NCBI GenBank assembly: GCA_029721435.1
Contig: CM056576.1
Location: 116,859,166 to 116,923,165, forward strand
From: Gymnothorax reevesii
Lineage: Eukaryota > Chordata > Actinopteri > Anguilliformes > Muraenidae
Direction of reading: 5' to 3'
Length of the DNA stretch: 64,000 bases
This document shows positions 60,040-64,000 of the stretch, piece by piece. The position numbers and the translations under genes are program-made. The notes under the pieces were generated by a model. That model had not been told where the DNA came from. It saw only the letters and a list, made by a program, of their open reading frames with translations, and made no database searches. Position 1 is the first letter of the stretch. Each line of letters opens with the position of its first letter.

Positions 60040-60175
60040 TAAAATAAAATTGCTAAAATATTTGCACCGTAATGCCAGCTCGCTTTATTGACTTGGCTAC
60101 GTATAGAATGTTCATCACAGACGGACGGCGAGGAATGCACATTGTTCCATCCACTTGGTTCGCATCATGCACAAA
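60040..60175. repeat. Local three-copy repeat, unit 1
   Basis: Core: GCCAGCTCGCTTTATTGACT, then TTGGCTACGTATAGAATG and CACAGACGGACGGCGAGG. It is followed by AATGCACATTG. Related to units at 60750-60950 and 61405-61600. Most diverged of the three. Confidence 0.7.
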
Positions 60176-60749
60176 AATCTAGGTATCATTTTGGATCTCC
60201 TCTGTGAAGTCGCCGAAAAGTTTCGTCATCATGTATGAGGGTCTGTAAGTAATTTAGCAATGAAGAATGGTTAGGCTGATAAATGGCTTGCTAAGCAGTG
60301 TTCGAATTGAATTCATGTAGTGCTATAAATGCTCTCATATGGACATTACGTTAGATGCTGCTCAGCTGACACATTATGCATAACGCATCAAAATAGAGTG
60401 ATGCGAATTGGTGCTATTCAAAGTAATGGAAATACACAACGCAGTTAATGGATTTAATCATATCATTCTAATATGAAAAGGTAAGGTGAGTGTTGGTTGC
60501 GTACATGGCGTCTAGGATGTCACAACAGCAGCCTTAGCTTACTGTACATTTAGTCACGCTACATTAAGTGCAGCAATCGAGGTGCTACATATTACGGCCA
60601 TCCATAAATTAAAATGGCAAAAATATACTAAGCAACAAAAGAAACGCAAGTTAGCTAGTTAGTTAATGTGCTCTTATGGTTACTCATAGTGACCGCAAAA
60701 CAAAGAAAAGTTTGATGAAACGAGTGTAAATGTGCACATGCTAGTAATA

Positions 60750-60950
60750 AATTAGATTTTCAATAATTATGCGCAAACTTATTCTCTGATCTACCTTTAA
60801 TTAAATTGCGTTTCTATTGTTGCTCAGTAGATTTGCTCCGTAACGCCAGCTCACATCACTGGCTTGGCTACGTCTATAATGTTGATCACAGACGGACGGC
60901 AAGGAATGCCCATTTCTGGTCTCCCTATACCCAGCAGCATGTGATGCGCT
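60750..60950. repeat. Local three-copy repeat, unit 2
   Basis: Core: TCCGTAACGCCAGCTCAC, GGCTTGGCTACGTCTATA, GACGGACGGCAAGGAATGCC. Upstream similarity to unit 3 begins at a GCAAACTTATTCTCTGATCT-like block. Lies about 768 bp after unit 1, in the same orientation. Confidence 0.75.
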
Positions 60951-61404
60951 ACATGCAGCTTATCATTAGCAAGTGGCTGCACTACCTAGCCTCTCACATA
61001 CCGAAGACCGCATGCTGTGGCTCTTAGCGCCGCCCCTAGTATTGAAAAACACAGTGGATCTAAGGGAGTAAGCCATGAAAAAATGGTCCGCTCTCATGAT
61101 AGCCTCTCTGGTGTTAGCACTGGTGATTTGTCTTTCTATATAATTCCACTCCAGGAGCTACCCACTGAGGAACGCAAGTACAGAAGTGGGCAGCCTGGTT
61201 GCCCACTGCACAGAGCCAGCAACACTTATTAGTTGTATTTAACCTGCTACGGACCCAGAAACATCTCATCAGCAATCGTATTAACATCTGCCTTGTTAAC
61301 CTGGGCAGCATATTCGCAAGCATGACAGACCCTGGGTTTAGCCCCGAGGACCTTCTGACCAGCGAGGCTGGTTCTGACCAGCCCAGATCTGCTCGCAGTT
61401 AGTA

Positions 61405-61600
61405 AATTTGATTTTCTATGATAATTACGAGCAAACTTATTTTCCGGTCTGTCTTTAATTAATTTTCATTTCTTTTGTCGTTCAATACATTTGCTCCATA
61501 ACGTTGCCAGCTCACTTTACCGACTTGGCTACGTCTTTAATGTTGAACACAGACAGACGGCAAGGAATGCCCATTGCTCCACCCACTCACATCCGCTGCA
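61405..61600. repeat. Local three-copy repeat, unit 3
   Basis: Core: TCCATAACGTTGCCAGCTC, GACTTGGCTACGTCTTTAA, CAGACGGCAAGGAATGCCC. It shares with unit 2 the upstream GAGCAAACTTATTTTCCGGT region and lies about 664 bp after it. A three-base insertion (GTT) distinguishes its core. Confidence 0.75.
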
Positions 61601-61889
61601 GTGCTAAATTCGGAGGAGGCCAGAACGCGCTTACATATGAGGACCCGTTGGTGTTCGCATAGCCTGAATATGAATAAAATATTTTGTCTTTGCCGAGAAA
61701 CGAGGCATCAATGATTTAAAAGAGAAAAATAAACCGTTTCGGTATCGATAATTTGTGGCTGTCAAAAAAAAATTATTCACGGATTTATCAGCGTGTCTTT
61801 TTCAATTATTCCCTATGGAGAAATTCCTTTTTGGCCCCCATAGCATCATGTGACCTGCAATATCAGGTTCACCGGTAGGGCCATGTCGT

Positions 61890-62060
61890 CGTGTGTTCCA
61901 GCCCCTAGTTGTCTGTCCAGTTCTCCTTATAGGTCCATGGTCTCGATCAGCGGAGCGCAGATGTATTTCCGGGTGCCATAGATATCTCAAAATCCGCCGT
62001 TGCTTAAAGTCCCTATTGTTTATGGATGGCGGGATTTGTTTTGCCAGGGTGATAACTGCC
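61890..62060 (+). repeat. Dispersed repeat, inverted relative of 54960-55080
   Basis: Contains AAATCCGCCGTTGCTTAAAG and TCCCTATTG, the complement of the GGGACTTTAAGCAAAGGCGA block at 55016. Plus-strand frame pattern KIRRCLKSL matches the minus-strand KIRLCLKSL there. Open frames of 86 and 121 codons cover it but show no known domain. Confidence 0.5.
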
Positions 62061-62167
62061 AAAATTCCTTCCCTTCCACTCATCTCAAATACACGCCATT
62101 GTGTTTGTTCTAAGTTCCCAGCAGAGGTGGAAAACATTGGGGTCAGAAAGTGAGAGTGCTGCAACAT

Positions 62168-63745
62168 CTTTCCAACACCTATGAATTTAGCCGGCTTTTT
62201 TGATTAATTAGTTCTAGCTCCTTGCTGAAAAACAATGCTAATTAGGAAAACAAAATGACTGGATTACAACTGGAAAAAAATGACAGAAAAAAAATCTGAA
62301 AGATTGATACTGGCTGAAACTGAAATTTTCCACCTCTGGTCAACAATAGGACATCAGCTTACTACATGGGTGCTGAATTATTTTCCAAAGAGGGAAAGTA
62401 TAGGTGTAGAATTTGCATTTCAGCCAAGTGCTACATCAACTGATTGCCCAAATTAGCGGATCCTGATCTTCATTCATCCCACCCTGATAAGGAAAATTAA
62501 CCCTCTAGGCGCTTGGCTGAAACAAGAACCTGTGCCCATGCTGTATTGGCGAATGTTTTTCTGATAGGATCCGACTCCTCTGCTCGACCGATTTTCCCAA
62601 GCCTGGTAAACCTAAACTTCATTTTCACACACCTTCTGTGCTTTTGCCACGCCTGTGGAAAGTAACAGCATGGTCACACTGAGAAAGGTGGGATACTGAT
62701 GAGCAATTTGTATACGGTCAGCCATTTTACTTGCCCTTGTGGCTCAGCAGGAATAATGGAAGGCTCCCCGAACGTGTTCAGGCAACCTTCCGTTAGTTTC
62801 TCCCGTTGAAAGAAAGGCTGCATTTTCAAATGCTGCACTTCCAAGACACAGAAAAACTACTCCCAACTTTCAGAAATCTGGAGTACCTGGTCAGAGAAGG
62901 CTTCTTTGGGGTCCACCAGGTCCTTCACCATATGGAATGGACTGTGCTAAAATATTTACATTGTTTCTGCCCGCAGTTTCCCAATTTCTGTTCATTTCTA
63001 CGAACAACTGCATTCGATTTTTTTTCTTGGTACGACTGCTAATTTCCTTGGCAGTAATTGATGTACAGATTGACGCATTATTTTGTTGATTAACGCAAGG
63101 ATGCGAGCACACTGCCACACTGGGATTTAAGCACAAGATCTCCAATTAATACCCTGCCTAGTCATAAAATCATAGCACTGCCATTGGTGCTGTTCAGTGT
63201 TTGAAGCCGTAACATAGAGTGATCACCCACGAACCCATCCCCTGTGTTTGACAGACTTTTGGCACCCTCATTGTAGTGGAAGTCATATTCAAATCAGTGA
63301 TTCAAAACAAAGATTGGTAAATGCATCTGAATTGCATGACTCACAATAAGGACACATAGCTTTTAGATACACTGGAACGGCGGCTAAATCATAGGATTTT
63401 ATACTTAATAAAAACAAGACATGGGTCACACATGAGAGTACATCCCTTCCCAAGCAGTGATTCAATTTCACTTTGCCATGGTTGCCTTTATTTCTTTTCA
63501 AAGATTTTTCCTTTGCATCAAAACCTATTTTGTGGTGCCTTGAGGAGTTTGCCCTTGGGGGCATTGTTTGAAGTCAGAGAGAGTAGACACGGTGCTCCTC
63601 TTTAACAGCAGGGCTCCGTTCTTTAAAATGAGAATCAGATATTAAAGCGGAACTTGGCTTATATTTATTTTAAAGCGCTACCTGGCCACAGAATAATCCA
63701 GAATACCTGAGACAGTGCAGTACACAAAAAAATCTGGAGTTTTGG
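62168..63745. other. Intergenic DNA, unassigned
   Basis: No supported gene; open frames are short and on both strands. No repeat ends recognised. Confidence 0.4.
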
Positions 63746-63751
63746 TGATGT

Positions 63752-64000
63752 CAGCGTACACTCACTGGCTACCTCATTTCATACCCATAATAATGTGTTA
63801 GACACCCCTTTGCCCAAAGAACGGCATACATTCTTTGTAGAATGGATTCAACAAGAAGCCGGGAACATTAGAAAGATTTTAGTCAAATTTGGTGAGATTG
63901 CACTGCACTGTTTCTGCAAATTTGTTGGCTGCCCATTTATGTTGCAAATATTGCTTTCCAACACGCTCCAAAGGTTCTCCTCAGATATCTGGTGTCTGTG
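63752..64000. mobile_element. Tc1-type repeat end, cut by the window edge
   Basis: Starts ACACTCACTGGCTACCTCAT and continues with TAGAATGGATTCAACAAG and TGCTTTCCAACACGCTCC, the decayed left end of a common fish Tc1-type element. The rest lies beyond the window. Confidence 0.55.

Noticed and set aside
61802..62167. 121-codon minus-strand open frame
   Set aside because: It overlaps a dispersed repeat that also has an open frame on the other strand; no domain recognised.
62690..62760. Possible box C/D snoRNA (TGATGAG at about 62697)
   Set aside because: No D box (CTGA) at a suitable distance and no terminal stem.

Overview
The window is vertebrate genomic DNA, most likely from a ray-finned (teleost-type) fish. 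Genes are split by GT-AG introns, the proteins are close to vertebrate orthologues, and the non-coding sequence is full of DNA transposons of kinds common in fish genomes (Tc1-like, hAT-like and PIF/Harbinger-like elements, a Penelope-like element and SINE-like tails). I cannot name the species.

The left half (1-32.7 kb) holds three complete host genes in the order also known from human chromosome 1q25. KLHL20 (+, 633-12728, 11 coding exons, 609 codons) is a CUL3 ubiquitin-ligase adaptor. CENPL (-, 20290-16432, 5 coding exons, 356 codons) is an inner-kinetochore protein. DARS2 (+, 20960-32673, 17 coding exons, 665 codons) is mitochondrial aspartyl-tRNA synthetase. I built all three exon by exon; every junction keeps the reading frame. 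KLHL20 and CENPL converge. CENPL and DARS2 are head to head, with 669 bp between their start codons that probably act as a shared promoter. The three gene products have no known common pathway, so the layout is conserved synteny rather than a functional cluster.

The right half (32.7-64 kb) has no host gene that I can support. It holds two near full-length but decayed Tc1-like elements with matching terminal repeats, more Tc1 remnants, a hAT-like MITE with a perfect 8-bp target duplication, a Penelope-like element with a GIY-YIG endonuclease ORF broken in its 3' tail by a Harbinger-like MITE, a local three-copy repeat, a GC-richer patch, and long stretches of unassigned AT-rich sequence.

The points most worth a second look are a GC-AG intron in KLHL20, several nested transposon insertions whose order of arrival can be read, an element with about 300-bp inverted arms in a DARS2 intron, and the three-copy repeat near 60-61.6 kb. 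I found no CRISPR array, operon, rRNA, convincing tRNA or new multi-gene system. All calls come from reading the sequence; no database search was run.
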